A stretch of 64,000 nucleotides of DNA from Planctomycetota bacterium (GTDB lineage Bacteria; Planctomycetota; MHYJ01; JACQXL01; JACQZI01). The translations under genes and the position numbers were made by a program. Below are positions 9,482 to 17,193 of the stretch, in pieces. Each line of letters begins with the position of its first letter. Positions within the stretch are counted from its first letter, which is position 1. The stretch spans positions 17,532 through 81,531 of the forward strand of contig JACQZI010000012.1 of the NCBI GenBank assembly GCA_016207825.1, read 5' to 3'. Under the pieces are notes generated by a model. It was not told where the DNA came from. It was given only the letters and a program-made list of their open reading frames with translations, and ran no database searches.

Positions 9482-10435
9482 ATGGATAACCAGGAGCAAA
9501 AAATCAATGATGTTATTATCATCGGCGGCGGTCCGGCCGGGACCTCGGCGGCTATTTATTCTGCCAGGTCCAAACTTAAAACGCTCGTTATAGATAAAAG
9601 TATTGCAGAAGGTGCTATGGGCCTTGCCCAGAAGATAGAAAATTACCCTGGTATCTTGGAGCCCGAAACAGGCCGGTCATTGCTTTCCCGTTTCCGCAAA
9701 CAGGCTATGGGTTTCGGAGCCGAATTCATTGAGTCAAAGGTTATTGGGGTGGATTTTAAGGCATCACCGAAAGAGGTTTTTACGGGTGACAGTTCGTATT
9801 TTGCCAAAGCGGTTATTATCGCCACCGGAGCGCGCGGCAGGAAACCTACCATCAAAGGTGAAGCCGAATTTATCGGTAAGGGGGTTGCTTACTGCGCTGC
9901 CTGTGATGCCGCTTTCTTTAACGGGCGCGATGTTGCCGTGACAGGGGACGGTGTGGAAATGTTTGATGATATCGATTCCATTTCCAAATTCGCCCGTAAA
10001 ATATATCTGGTCACCCACCGCAAAGAATTTGATACCGAAAGCGCCCCAAGGGTTAAAAATAACCCCAAGATAGAACCGGTTTTTGCTTCCCGGGTAAGTG
10101 AAATCTCCGGTGATACTTTTGTAAATAAGGTGGCAATTGAAAACACTTCGGGGGTTAAAACAAACCTGGATGTTTCCGGCATCTTTGTATACTTACACGG
10201 CAACCAGCCGATTACGGATTTCCTGCGGAGCCAATTGGAAACCGACGCCGAAGGCTGTCTTAAAATAAACAAGGAAAATATGTCAGCATCTATAGAAGGT
10301 GTTTATGCCATCGGCGATGTCACCTGCAAAAAGGTGCGCCAGGCAGTAACTTCCGCTGCCGAAGGCTGTATTGCCGCTTTATCCGCAGAGAAATTTATCA
10401 ATCAGCGGGCTAAAATCACTTCTCAATGGGGATAA
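9482..10435 (+). CDS. Thioredoxin reductase-like flavoprotein with a degenerate NADPH site
   Basis: 317 residues, the low-molecular-weight thioredoxin reductase size. The FAD site IIGGGPAGTSAA (about 13-24), the redox-active CAAC (Cys138, Cys141) and the C-terminal AIGDVTCKKVRQAVTSAAEG are present. At the NADPH-domain position where the family has GGGNSA the sequence reads TGDGVEMFDDI, and the HRR-type phosphate-binding motif is THRKEF. These losses are seen directly; similar losses are known in ferredoxin-dependent or flavodoxin-like thioredoxin reductases. The electron donor may therefore not be NADPH (inference). It probably reduces a thioredoxin or similar disulfide partner in the cytoplasm. 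Confidence 0.8.
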   Translation: MDNQEQKINDVIIIGGGPAGTSAAIYSARSKLKTLVIDKSIAEGAMGLAQKIENYPGILEPETGRSLLSRFRKQAMGFGAEFIESKVIGVDFKASPKEVFTGDSSYFAKAVIIATGARGRKPTIKGEAEFIGKGVAYCAACDAAFFNGRDVAVTGDGVEMFDDIDSISKFARKIYLVTHRKEFDTESAPRVKNNPKIEPVFASRVSEISGDTFVNKVAIENTSGVKTNLDVSGIFVYLHGNQPITDFLRSQLETDAEGCLKINKENMSASIEGVYAIGDVTCKKVRQAVTSAAEGCIAALSAEKFINQRAKITSQWG

Positions 10436-10453
10436 TTAACAGTCTGAATTTAT

Positions 10454-10483
10454 TAGACATATTTTCAAGGCTTCCTTTATAAT
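10454..10483 (+). promoter_or_regulatory. Promoter of purB, leaderless type
   Basis: A perfect TATAAT (10478-10483) lies 8 nt before the ATG at 10492. A weak -35, TAGACA (10454-10459), lies 18 nt upstream. Predicted transcription start is 1-2 nt from the start codon; there is no Shine-Dalgarno. Confidence 0.5.
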
Positions 10484-10491
10484 AAGTTATT

Positions 10492-11919
10492 ATGAGCGAT
10501 AAGTTCAAAGTCTATCAAAGTCCGTTGTCAGAACGTTATGCCAGTGCCGAGATGCTTTATGCCTTTTCGGCGGAAAAACGCTTCCGCACCTGGCGTATTA
10601 TCTGGATTGCTCTGGCCGAGGCAGAGAAAAAGCTTGGGCTTCCAATAAGTCCGGTTCAGATAAGCCAGATGAAACGTTTCAAAGATAAAATAAATTACGC
10701 CACGGCGCTTAAATACGAAAAAATTACCAAGCATGAGGTCATGGCGCATATCAAGGCGTACGGCGACCAGTGCCCTAAGGCACGTCCGATTATCCACCTC
10801 GGCGCCACCAGTGCCCTGGCCATGGATAATGCTGATATCATTATCCTGCGCGACGCCTTAAGGCTCATAAAAAGACAGTTGGTTAACCTGGTCGATTCAC
10901 TGGCGCGTTTTTCGGAAAAATATAAAGCTCAACCGACCATGGGGTTTACCCATTTCCAGCCGGCGCTTATCACCACCGTGGGTAAACGCGCCGCTTTATG
11001 GCTTCAGGATGTGTTGATGGACTTGGAAAACCTGGAAAAACTGGAAAGCTCCCTTAAATGCCTCGGCGCAAAAGGCGCCATTGGAACTCAGGCGAGTTTT
11101 CTTGACCTTTTTAATAACAGTAAAAATAAGGTTATTCTTCTTGATAAACTATTCACCGAAAAACTCGGTTTTAAGGAATCTTATCCGGTAAGCGGGCAGA
11201 CTTACCCCAGGAAACTTGATTTCGAGGCGGCTTCTCTTCTTTCCGGAATCGCCCAGTCCGCCCATAAATTCTCCAATGACATCAGGTTATTGCAGGGGCT
11301 CGGCGAAATGGAGGAGCCTTTTGGTGAAGGGCAAGTTGGTTCTTCAGCCATGGCGTATAAAAGGAATCCCATGCGCTCGGAACGCCTTGCGTCGCTTTCC
11401 CGGTTTGTCATGGTCAATAATACCAACACTGCTTTTACCGCCGCCCAGCAGTGGTTTGAACGCACCCTGGACGATTCCGCTAACAGGCGCCTCGCCGTTT
11501 CCGAAATGTTCCTCGCCACGGATGCCCTGCTTAATATTTATATAAATATCGTCCGCGGATTAAAAGTATATCCGGCCGTCATTAAGAAAAACATAGATGA
11601 AAATCTTCCATACCTCGTTACCGAACGCATCATGATGGAAAAGACCAAAAAGGGAGGGGATCGCCAGCTCTTGCACGAACGTGTAAGGAAATTATCCATG
11701 GAGGCTTTTGAGCTCTCCAAACAGGGAAAACCGAACGACCTTATCCGTAAACTGCGCCAGGATCCGATTCTCGGTGTCGGATTACCTTCGTCTTTCAATG
11801 CCTGTGATTATATCGGCCTGGCAGAAGAGCAGGCCGAAGCCTTTATAAAAAATAAAGTTAACCCGGTAATCAGGAAATACCGCAGCCTTTTGGGTATTAA
11901 CGCGAAGCTCTCTGTTTAA
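10492..11919 (+). CDS. purB: Adenylosuccinate lyase
   Basis: 475 residues, matching the longer PurB group. The superfamily signature with the catalytic flexible-loop Ser is at about residues 280-292 (GSSAMAYKRNP), and the substrate-binding segments TSALAMDNAD and GFTHFQPA are present. The enzyme works twice in purine synthesis: it releases fumarate from SAICAR to give AICAR and from adenylosuccinate to give AMP. It is cytoplasmic and tetrameric, with active sites built from three subunits. No other pur gene is adjacent. Start at 10492 is fixed by the promoter just upstream. Confidence 0.95.
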   Translation: MSDKFKVYQSPLSERYASAEMLYAFSAEKRFRTWRIIWIALAEAEKKLGLPISPVQISQMKRFKDKINYATALKYEKITKHEVMAHIKAYGDQCPKARPIIHLGATSALAMDNADIIILRDALRLIKRQLVNLVDSLARFSEKYKAQPTMGFTHFQPALITTVGKRAALWLQDVLMDLENLEKLESSLKCLGAKGAIGTQASFLDLFNNSKNKVILLDKLFTEKLGFKESYPVSGQTYPRKLDFEAASLLSGIAQSAHKFSNDIRLLQGLGEMEEPFGEGQVGSSAMAYKRNPMRSERLASLSRFVMVNNTNTAFTAAQQWFERTLDDSANRRLAVSEMFLATDALLNIYINIVRGLKVYPAVIKKNIDENLPYLVTERIMMEKTKKGGDRQLLHERVRKLSMEAFELSKQGKPNDLIRKLRQDPILGVGLPSSFNACDYIGLAEEQAEAFIKNKVNPVIRKYRSLLGINAKLSV

Positions 11920-11925
11920 TTTTAC

Positions 11926-11972
11926 TTGCCAACGAGCGTTATTTAAGGTAAAATTATATTACTATTAAGGAG
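11926..11972 (+). promoter_or_regulatory. Promoter and ribosome-binding site of tatA
   Basis: TTGCCA (11926-11931), 17-nt spacer, TAAAAT (11949-11954), then a strong AAGGAG at about 11967-11972, 6 nt before the ATG at 11979. In contrast to purB this gene has a normal leader. Confidence 0.55.
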
Positions 11973-11978
11973 ATAATT

Positions 11979-12164
11979 ATGCCTCGCGGATGGGAATGGT
12001 TAGTTGTTCTGGGGATAATCCTGCTTCTTTTCGGCGCAACCAAATTGCCTGCTTTAGCGCGCAGTCTTGGCAAATCAGCCGGGGAGTTTAAGAAAGGCTT
12101 GAAAGAAGGTTCGGATGAAGCCAAAGCAGATGCTAAAAAAGAAGAAGCTGATAAACCTAAATAA
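11979..12164 (+). CDS. tatA: Sec-independent translocase subunit TatA
   Basis: 61 residues. A single N-terminal membrane helix (EWLVVLGIILLLFGATKLP) with the conserved FG hinge is followed by the amphipathic helix (ALARSLGKSAGEFKKG) and a charged Lys/Glu/Ala tail. TatA oligomers form the pore of the twin-arginine pathway, exporting folded proteins such as cofactor-loaded redox enzymes. No tatC is nearby, so the rest of the system lies elsewhere. It could equally be called TatE or TatA/E, which cannot be separated by sequence. Confidence 0.92.
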   Translation: MPRGWEWLVVLGIILLLFGATKLPALARSLGKSAGEFKKGLKEGSDEAKADAKKEEADKPK

Positions 12165-12199
12165 TAGGTTTTAGTTCAAAGAAAGCGTAGCGGCTGTCC

Positions 12200-13069
12200 A
12201 TGTATAAGATTGTCAAACGGGAAGAATTGTCTTCCTGTGTGTATCGGTTTGAAATCGAAGCGCCCCTGATTGCCAGGGCACGCAAACCCGGTCAATTCGT
12301 CGCTATTCGCCTGGATGAACAAGGCGAAAGGTTTCCACTTACCATTTGTGATGCTGACCCTCTCAAAGGGACGCTTACTTTGATTTACCAGTCAGTCGGA
12401 AAATCAACCGTCCAGTTTGCCGGATTGCAAGCCGGGGATTCTATCCTTGATATTGTCGGTCCTTTGGGTAAGCCTACCCATATAGAAAAATTCGGCTCGG
12501 TCGTTTGCATCGGCGGCGGTATCGGCGTGGCGCCCGTTTATCCGATAGTCCAGGGCATGAAACGCGCCGGCAATAAAGTCATCTCCATTATCGGCGCCCG
12601 CACCAAGGATTTGCTTATCCTGGAAAATGAAATGCGTGCTGCCTCGGATGCATTGCTTGTGACCACGGATGACGGTTCTTATATCAGGAAAGGATTCGTT
12701 TCCGATGTCTTGAAAGAAATTATCGCCCGCGGCGATAAGATAGATTTGGTCGTTGCCATCGGGCCCGTTCCTATGATGAGGGTTGTTTGCAATGTTACTA
12801 GGGAGTACAACCTGAAAACAATGGTTAGCCTTAATCCGATAATGCTCGATGCCACCGGCATGTGCGGTGTCTGCCGTGTTACGGTTGGCGGCAAAACCCA
12901 GTTCGCCTGCGTGGACGGTCCTGAATTCGACGGACACTTGGTGGATTTCGACGAGCTTGCCAAACGTTTAAGGACTTATTTAACCGAGGAAAAGCGGGCA
13001 ATGGAACACTACCGCGGCTCGCCCAGATGCACGGATTTGGCACGGGAGGCCTTGAAGCAAGAGAAGTAG
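12200..13069 (+). CDS. NfnA / sulfide dehydrogenase alpha-type FAD and 2Fe-2S subunit
   Basis: 289 residues. An N-terminal ferredoxin-reductase-like FAD domain (KPGQFVAIRLDE, FPLTICD) is followed by an NAD-binding segment (CIGGGIGVAPVYPIVQGMK) and a C-terminal cysteine cluster (GMCGVCRV, then QFACVDGP) that ligates a 2Fe-2S centre, as in PyrK and NfnA. It lies 35 bp before a glutamate-synthase-small-subunit-like gene. This NfnA-NfnB order is that of the electron-bifurcating NADH-dependent ferredoxin:NADP oxidoreductase and of the two-subunit sulfide dehydrogenase. Which acceptor is used cannot be decided from sequence. No dihydroorotate dehydrogenase gene is adjacent, so PyrK is less likely. 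Confidence 0.85.
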   Translation: MYKIVKREELSSCVYRFEIEAPLIARARKPGQFVAIRLDEQGERFPLTICDADPLKGTLTLIYQSVGKSTVQFAGLQAGDSILDIVGPLGKPTHIEKFGSVVCIGGGIGVAPVYPIVQGMKRAGNKVISIIGARTKDLLILENEMRAASDALLVTTDDGSYIRKGFVSDVLKEIIARGDKIDLVVAIGPVPMMRVVCNVTREYNLKTMVSLNPIMLDATGMCGVCRVTVGGKTQFACVDGPEFDGHLVDFDELAKRLRTYLTEEKRAMEHYRGSPRCTDLAREALKQEK

Positions 13070-13104
13070 CTTTGAGCAAGAAGCTTATAGCAGAGAGCAA
13101 ATAA

Positions 13105-14514
13105 ATGACAGAAGAGAATAAGCCTAAGAAAGAAAAAGTGCCGCGCCAGAAGATGTTGGAGCAAACTCCGGCAGAGCGCGTAAAGAACTTTAATGAGGTC
13201 CCCCACGGTTTTACCCCGGAAACAGCCATGCTGGAAGCCTCTCGCTGCCTCCAGTGCAAAAAACCCAAGTGCATGGAAGGTTGTCCTGTAGAAATAAATA
13301 TTCCACAATTTCTGAAACTGATTACCGAAGGCAAATTTATCGAAGCCGCCTGGAGTATAAAACAAACCAATGCATTACCAGCCGTCTGCGGACGCGTTTG
13401 TCCCCAGGAAGAACAATGCGAAAAAGTGTGTGTTCTTGCTAAAAAAGGCGAACCTGTGTCTATCGGATACCTGGAACGCTTTGTTGCCGATATAGAACGT
13501 ACCAAAGGTGCTGTCAAGAAACCTGATATTCCGGAAAAAACAGGCAGGAAAATAGCAGTTGTCGGCGCCGGACCGTCCGGCCTGACCTGCGCCGGTGACT
13601 TGGCTAAAATGGGGCATAACGTGACTATCTTTGAGGCCCTCCATAAATCAGGCGGCGTCTTGATATACGGCATCCCGGAATTCCGCCTTCCCAAGGCAAT
13701 CGTCCAGACAGAGGTGGATTATCTCAAAATGCTTGGCGTAGATATCCAGCATAACATGGTCATCGGGAAAATCACCCAGCTTGATGAACTCTTTAACTCC
13801 GGTTATCATGCTGCCTTTGTAGGTACAGGTGCCGGGTTGCCCGTCTTCATGAAAATACCGGGCGAAAATTACCTCGGCGTTTATTCGGCAAATGAATACC
13901 TGACACGTTCCAATCTAATGAAAGCGTATTTATTCCCCGAGTACGATACGCCTGTTTTACGCAGTCCGCGCGTTGCCGTAATCGGCGGGGGAAACGTTGC
14001 CATGGACTCCGCACGCACGGCTTTAAGGCTTGGAGCCCAAAAGGTGTACCTCGTCTACCGCCGTTCGCATAATGAAATGCCTGCCCGCCGTGATGAAATC
14101 CACCACGCTGAACAGGAAGGCATAGATTTCCGACTGCTTACCAATCCCGTGGAAATCCTGGGCAATACGGACGGATTCGTCCGCGGAATGAAATGTATCA
14201 AAATGGAATTGGGAGAACCCGATGATTCCGGCAGATGCAGGCCTATTCCCATCAAAGGCTCGGAATTCGAACTGGAAGTGGATACGGTTATAGTGGCTAT
14301 CGGCAACGGTCCGAATCCGTTATTATTGAGTGCTACCCCTGATATCAAGCTTAATAAATGGGGTAATATCGAAGCCGATCCCGTCACGCTTGCCACCACT
14401 AAAAAAGGCGTCTATGCCGGAGGCGACATCGTTACCGGCGCCGCCACGGTGATTCAGGCAATGGGCCAAGGCAAGATTGCCGCCCGCTCTATAGACAAAT
14501 ATCTAAAATCATGA
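13105..14514 (+). CDS. NfnB / glutamate synthase small subunit-like NADPH oxidoreductase
   Basis: 469 residues, as for GltD and NfnB. Residues about 48-115 carry two cysteine sets (CLQCKKPKCMEGCP; CGRVCPQEEQCEKVC) for 4Fe-4S clusters. An FAD-binding GAGPSGLTCAGDLA (about 153-166) and an NADP-binding GGGNVAMDSARTALRLGA (about 295-312) follow, ending with the FAD motif YAGGDIVTGAATVIQAMGQG. The partner is the upstream NfnA-type gene. No glutamate synthase large subunit is present, which favours an Nfn-type transhydrogenase/ferredoxin role over glutamate synthesis. The stop overlaps the next start (ATGA). Confidence 0.88.
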   Translation: MTEENKPKKEKVPRQKMLEQTPAERVKNFNEVPHGFTPETAMLEASRCLQCKKPKCMEGCPVEINIPQFLKLITEGKFIEAAWSIKQTNALPAVCGRVCPQEEQCEKVCVLAKKGEPVSIGYLERFVADIERTKGAVKKPDIPEKTGRKIAVVGAGPSGLTCAGDLAKMGHNVTIFEALHKSGGVLIYGIPEFRLPKAIVQTEVDYLKMLGVDIQHNMVIGKITQLDELFNSGYHAAFVGTGAGLPVFMKIPGENYLGVYSANEYLTRSNLMKAYLFPEYDTPVLRSPRVAVIGGGNVAMDSARTALRLGAQKVYLVYRRSHNEMPARRDEIHHAEQEGIDFRLLTNPVEILGNTDGFVRGMKCIKMELGEPDDSGRCRPIPIKGSEFELEVDTVIVAIGNGPNPLLLSATPDIKLNKWGNIEADPVTLATTKKGVYAGGDIVTGAATVIQAMGQGKIAARSIDKYLKS

Positions 14515-14852
14515 AAGTAATTGACTATAAGGAAGTCCCTGCCCGCCCGGTGGAAGTAGAAGGCGTCAAGGGTGTCAAAATACGCTGGCTCATTTCCCAG
14601 AAGGAAGCCCCTAACTTTGCCATGCGCATGTTTGAGCTTGAACCGGAAAGCACGACACCCCGTCATACCCATGACTACGAACATGAGGTTTTTATCTTGG
14701 AAGGAACCGGGGAGCTGATATTTGAAGAAGAAGTAAAACCTTTTAAGGCAGGTTATGTCGTCTATGTCCCGCCGGACAAGCTACACCGCTTCAGGAATAC
14801 CGGTAAAGACACATTAAAATTTCTCTGCCTGGTGCCGAATAAAAAGAAATAA
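14511..14852 (+). CDS. Small cupin-domain protein
   Basis: 113 residues forming one cupin. Motif 1 metal ligands are visible as TPRHTHDYEHEVFILEGTG (His, His, Glu pattern) and motif 2 as FKAGYVVYVPPDKLHRFRN (His). Such proteins bind a metal in a beta barrel and act as isomerases, dioxygenases or sensors; the substrate here is unknown. The start overlaps the upstream stop by 4 nt, so it is translationally coupled to the Nfn-type pair and may be linked to the same metabolism. Confidence 0.8.
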   Translation: MKVIDYKEVPARPVEVEGVKGVKIRWLISQKEAPNFAMRMFELEPESTTPRHTHDYEHEVFILEGTGELIFEEEVKPFKAGYVVYVPPDKLHRFRNTGKDTLKFLCLVPNKKK

Positions 14853-14941
14853 CAGGCATAAAACTATAACCCTAAGAAAATCAACCTGTAAGAACGAAGG
14901 GGGACTACCTCCCCCCACCCCCTCTTGGCGTACGCCCCACC
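14853..14941. other. G/C-run spacer before the 22-bp array
   Basis: The gap after the cupin gene contains GGGGGACTACC then CCCCCCACCCCC (about 14899-14923) and a small palindrome GGCGTACGCC. The minus strand has G runs close enough to allow a G-quadruplex. A similar G-rich motif flanks the second array near 29.2 kb. No ORF is convincing. Confidence 0.5.
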
Positions 14942-15205
14942 TGCAACACAACCCCATACCCCCTACAACGGCTATAGTCTATACCGGCAATATACTTACC
15001 CCCAGCTTATAACAGTTACCACTATTACCTGCAACAGTTCCCAGCTATCCCTGCAACAGTTATTACCCCTGCCCATAACAGTTATACTCTATACTGGCAA
15101 TATACTTACTTCCAGCCTATAACAGTTACCGCCATCCCCTGCAACAGTTACCCTGCTCCTCTACGACGGTTATACTCTCCCTCGGCAATATACGCTCTCC
15201 CCTGG
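14942..15205. repeat. Degenerate 22-bp tandem array 1 (12 units)
   Basis: Twelve consecutive 22-bp units without an indel. Typical units begin TATAACAGTTACC, TGCAACAGTT or GGCAATATAC. Units 2-5 recur as units 7-10 and the first two again as units 11-12, so a higher-order block of about 5 units has been duplicated. The + strand is strongly C-rich over G. There are no unique spacers, so it is not a CRISPR. The array ends about 35 bp upstream of the promoter of the next gene. Confidence 0.85.
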
Positions 15206-15239
15206 TCAAAAAAATATACATATTTCTGGCAGATATTAC

Positions 15240-15267
15240 TTGACAATGCCCTCGTATTAAATATACT
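15240..15267 (+). promoter_or_regulatory. Promoter upstream of the membrane protein gene
   Basis: TTGACA (15240-15245), 16-nt spacer, TATACT (15262-15267). It is placed 54 nt before the chosen ATG (15321), which has AAGGAGG 8 nt upstream; this supports that start over a TTG at 15267, which overlaps the -10 box. Confidence 0.65.
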
Positions 15268-15320
15268 TGTTATCCAATTGGACAGATGAACTGCCCATAA
15301 ATGCCAAGGAGGCATATAGT

Positions 15321-16013
15321 ATGGAAAGCGTATTATCGTTTCTGGCACTCTATCCCTTCTGGTCAACGGTTGTCATTTCTTTAGTCATCTTCGCCTTAGC
15401 CCATATCATTCTGGCTAAAATATACCGCGCCGGACTTAAGCCTACCATCATCGCCGGCTTGGCCTGCGGGCTGATTGTTATCGGATTGCTCCATTACGGG
15501 GTTATTACGGATAATCAGTTTTTTGCCAATCTCATGGGCGTTTTTGCCGGGATTGTTATGTGGTCTCTGTTCGGCGAGATAATGGAAACGCTTCAGGGGA
15601 AATTCAATATCACCACCCATGTGGAAATCGGCTACGGTCACCTGCCTTTCCTTATCCTTGGCAGCTTAATCTGGGGTTTGATTATCCATACCGAGGCTAT
15701 CGAGAACCCGGTTATCTTCCAGTTCTTATTCACGGTTTACGCCATCTGGCTGGGGCACGTGATATTGCTTTCTCTCTATTATCATCCGTGGCTTGGTGAA
15801 CCCCTGAAATCGCCCGAAGTAAAGGCATCCAAGTTAAAAGTGACCTTGACCATATTGACGCTTCTTGTCTACGCAATAATCCTCATTATTATGGCACTCA
15901 AAGCGCCGGATTATTCCATTAAGACGCAGGTCAGCACGGCTTTATGGTTTGTGCTTTTGGCGTGGAGCTTTATCGAAGTTGCCAAGAAGTATTTTTCTCT
16001 AAAGTTGTGGTGA
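15321..16013 (+). CDS. Hypothetical polytopic membrane protein
   Basis: 230 residues. I recognise no family. Six hydrophobic segments are visible: starting VLSFLALYPFW, LVIFALAHIIL, IIAGLACGLIVIGLL, FANLMGVFAGIVMWSLF, FLILGSLIWGLII and further ones near ALWFVLLAW. A histidine-containing loop (TTHVEIGYGHLPF) precedes one helix, and YYHPWLGEP follows another. It has its own promoter and an AAGGAGG ribosome-binding site, and sits alone between array 1 and a convergent gene. A transport or sensing role is possible but not shown. Confidence 0.75.
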   Translation: MESVLSFLALYPFWSTVVISLVIFALAHIILAKIYRAGLKPTIIAGLACGLIVIGLLHYGVITDNQFFANLMGVFAGIVMWSLFGEIMETLQGKFNITTHVEIGYGHLPFLILGSLIWGLIIHTEAIENPVIFQFLFTVYAIWLGHVILLSLYYHPWLGEPLKSPEVKASKLKVTLTILTLLVYAIILIIMALKAPDYSIKTQVSTALWFVLLAWSFIEVAKKYFSLKLW

Positions 16014-16049
16014 TATTAGTCACGGAGGGCACAGAGCGGGTTATTTATT

Positions 16050-16077
16050 TTCCTTTGTGTTCTTTGTGCCTTTGTGG
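16050..16077. repeat. Dispersed 28-nt repeat, copy 1
   Basis: A 28-nt sequence built from CTTTGTG-like 9-nt steps (TTCCTTTGTGTTCTTTGTG...). A second copy with about five differences lies at 30323-30350. Just upstream, CACGGAGGGCACAGAG is partly complementary to it. Confidence 0.65.
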
Positions 16078-16095
16078 TGAAGTATCTATTTAAAT

Positions 16096-17184
16096 TTATT
16101 TACTGAATATCGGCAGGTATTCCGAAGGCAGTTGCAGGATAAGCGTTGCCATGGATGTTGCGTAGGTTTCGCCGACATCGTCTTCCCAGTGGCCGTCGTC
16201 TTTCTGCCCGCCCAGGACTCCGGGTAGCATGATATCCGTATACTGTTTCCACTGTTTTTCGCCCGCCTGGTAGAGCGCCTGGGAAAGGTAATAATGGGTG
16301 TAATAAAAATGATACGGATAATGGTTGTTTTCCGGGACGGGGATGGGATATTGCTGGTTGGTCAGAATCCAGTTTAGCCCCTGTATGACTTTGGCAGAGG
16401 AGTAATCTCCCGCGCTCATAAGGGCGACGACGCCCGCCGCGGTCAGCGCCTGGGATGTCCGCGCATCGGCATCGAGCTGGTATTTGAAAGAGCCTTTTAA
16501 AGGCCCTTCGGCGGTATTGGCGGAGTCATGGACGTATTTCATGGCTTTTTCAATCACGTTCTTGGGGACGGCAATGCCGACATTCCTTGCCGCGCGCAGT
16601 GCCTGAAGCGTCGTGACCGTCACCGAGATATCCGCGTCAATGGGCGAGGGCTGGTAGCGCCAGCCGCCGTCCTTGTTCTGGCACTGGACAATCAGGTTGA
16701 CGGCGTTTTTGAGCTTGGTCTTGACGTCATCCCGTGGGCTCATCCCGTAAATTTCTGCCAGGAACATGGTGGCAAAGGCGTGCTCATACATCCTTGTGCC
16801 GTATCTGGTGATGTAGCCGTCGCTTTCTCGGCAGGAATCGAGTATGAATTCCAAAGTTCTTTTGACATTATCCCCGTATTTGCCGCGCCCGGGAGTGCTC
16901 CCCTGCGCCAGGAAGGACATTCCGCCCAGTGCGGTGACCGCGATATTATCGTTTGTCTCTTTGCCGATGTAGCCTTCGTTGAGTTTGCATCCTATTCTGC
17001 AGGTCCAGGAGCCGTTTTCGTTCTGGTGCTCAGCAAGCCATTTTAACCCCTTTTCCGCGGCGGTTTTTATCAGTTTCTTTTGCGCCTCTTCCGGGGTAGG
17101 CTTGGTGATTTCATCGGATATCAGCGTGCCGATAAGCACCAATAACCAAATCCCAAATCCCAAATAAACATCAAGATTTTTCAT
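16096..17184 (-). CDS. Secreted squalene-cyclase/prenyltransferase-repeat (alpha/alpha toroid) protein
   Basis: 362 residues with an N-terminal signal or anchor helix (YLGFGIWLLVLIGTLIS). The body has repeated QNxxGSW-type motifs: EHQNENGSWTC, QCQNKDGGWRY, DDGHWEDD, plus GLKWLAEHQ, GLNWILTNQ, typical of the alpha/alpha-toroid fold of squalene-hopene cyclases, prenyltransferase beta subunits and complement-like proteins. The cyclase DxDD acid motif was not found, so it is not a likely hopanoid cyclase; it resembles the non-catalytic or unknown-function planctomycete group. It is 9 bp downstream of the giant propeller gene on the same strand, so the two are probably co-transcribed and work together in the envelope (inference). 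Three 7-nt repeats lie in the signal-peptide codons. Confidence 0.8.
   Translation of the reverse strand: MKNLDVYLGFGIWLLVLIGTLISDEITKPTPEEAQKKLIKTAAEKGLKWLAEHQNENGSWTCRIGCKLNEGYIGKETNDNIAVTALGGMSFLAQGSTPGRGKYGDNVKRTLEFILDSCRESDGYITRYGTRMYEHAFATMFLAEIYGMSPRDDVKTKLKNAVNLIVQCQNKDGGWRYQPSPIDADISVTVTTLQALRAARNVGIAVPKNVIEKAMKYVHDSANTAEGPLKGSFKYQLDADARTSQALTAAGVVALMSAGDYSSAKVIQGLNWILTNQQYPIPVPENNHYPYHFYYTHYYLSQALYQAGEKQWKQYTDIMLPGVLGGQKDDGHWEDDVGETYATSMATLILQLPSEYLPIFSK
17146..17166. repeat. Three tandem 7-nt repeats in signal-peptide codons
   Basis: CCAAATC, CCAAATC, CCAAATA in a row on the + strand, covering about codons 7-13 of the toroid protein. A gain or loss of one unit would shift the reading frame. 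Confidence 0.7.
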
Positions 17185-17193
17185 AATTAAAAT

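Noticed and set aside
14925..15122. 65-residue open frame in array 1
   Set aside because: Composed of repeat translation (Tyr/Thr/Pro-rich), without start signals.
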